From positions 24,575-88,574 of the forward strand of contig CAZEJS010000009.1 of assembly GCA_964512645.1 (NCBI GenBank): a stretch of DNA of 64,000 bases, given 5' to 3'. This document shows positions 63,946 to 64,000 of the stretch, in pieces (position 1 is the first letter of the stretch; each line of letters opens with the position of its first letter). The notes under the pieces were generated by a model. The model worked only from the letters and a program-made list of their open reading frames with translations, did no database searches and had not been told where the DNA came from. The stretch is from CAZEJS01 sp964512645. Lineage in GTDB: Bacteria > Actinomycetota > Geothermincolia > Fen-727 > Anoxymicrobiaceae. The position numbers were made by a program, and so were the translations under genes.

Positions 63946-64000
63946 CTTGGGATACGTTTTGTTTTTGAGGCAACGAATCCGTTTGGGATACATTAATTAT
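63946..64000. other. AT-rich edge with a 9-bp direct repeat
   Basis: The last 55 bases turn AT-rich and contain TTGGGATAC twice (63947 and 63983), 36 bases apart, downstream of tRNA-His. This could mark the edge of an acquired segment; the window ends too soon to tell. Confidence 0.3.

Overview
The window is a 64 kb piece of a high-GC bacterial chromosome. It uses GTG and TTG starts and AGG arginine codons heavily. The gene order comF-flgM-hpf-secA-prfB-ftsE-ftsX-S41 protease, followed by smpB-ssrA, is the arrangement shared by Gram-positive phyla, and no outer-membrane or LPS genes are seen. A deep-branching actinobacterial (Actinomycetota) lineage fits best. That placement is inference, because no rRNA is present.

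Layout. 1-4768: nucleotide-sugar genes (5'-truncated sugar-1-phosphate nucleotidyltransferase, GDP-mannose dehydratase/reductase type SDR, phosphohexomutase, bifunctional PGI/PMI). 4815-8611: purine and S-adenosylhomocysteine/methylthioadenosine salvage (PNP, ahcY, a class II aldolase homologue without zinc ligands, mtnA). 8673-23319: the conserved core block (comF, flgM, a possible structured RNA, csp, hpf, a 28-codon ORF, an HD-GYP protein and a degenerate HD paralogue, secA, prfB with its programmed frameshift, a PHP phosphatase, ftsEX, S41 protease, smpB, tmRNA). 23540-26590: a complete IS1595-type transposon with 40-bp perfect inverted repeats, an 8-bp target duplication and two passenger genes for exported proteins. 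It landed exactly between the ribosome-binding site and start codon of murI. 26586-29572: murI, an MBL hydrolase, rph and rdgB. 29603-36498: mostly minus-strand genes (LMW-PTP-like protein, diacylglycerol-kinase-like protein, galK, galT, ABC-2 exporter) with a plus-strand glycerophosphodiesterase. 36710-47436: AOR-family oxidoreductase, zinc-ribbon membrane proteins, acyltransferase, lipase-like hydrolase, CrtC/AttH-like protein, transglutaminase-like protein and a lipoprotein, with tRNA-Pro and tRNA-Gly. 47551-48791: an iron-sulfur flavoprotein and, upstream of it on the minus strand, a gene with an in-frame TGA. 49235-62824: a sensor kinase with an altered receiver, nitronate monooxygenase, hydrolases, a CoA-transferase/GNAT fusion, L,D-transpeptidase, an FAD enzyme and an N-acyl-D-amino-acid deacylase. 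The end carries tRNA-Arg and tRNA-His.

Most striking observations. (1) At 48300-48791 a thioredoxin-fold (AhpC/TSA-like) gene has an in-frame TGA exactly where the peroxidatic/redox cysteine of a CxxC motif should be, and a 7-bp hairpin with a G-rich apical loop lies 20 nt downstream. It reads as a UxxC selenoprotein that ordinary gene calling would truncate. (2) The transposon regenerates the murI start codon from its own target duplication, carries two AT-richer passenger genes, and has a transposase that appears frameshifted. (3) Several proteins have family folds with altered key residues: the aldolase without zinc ligands, a receiver domain with Glu at the phospho-Asp position, a degenerate HD protein beside an intact HD-GYP, and RF2 with SPY instead of SPF.
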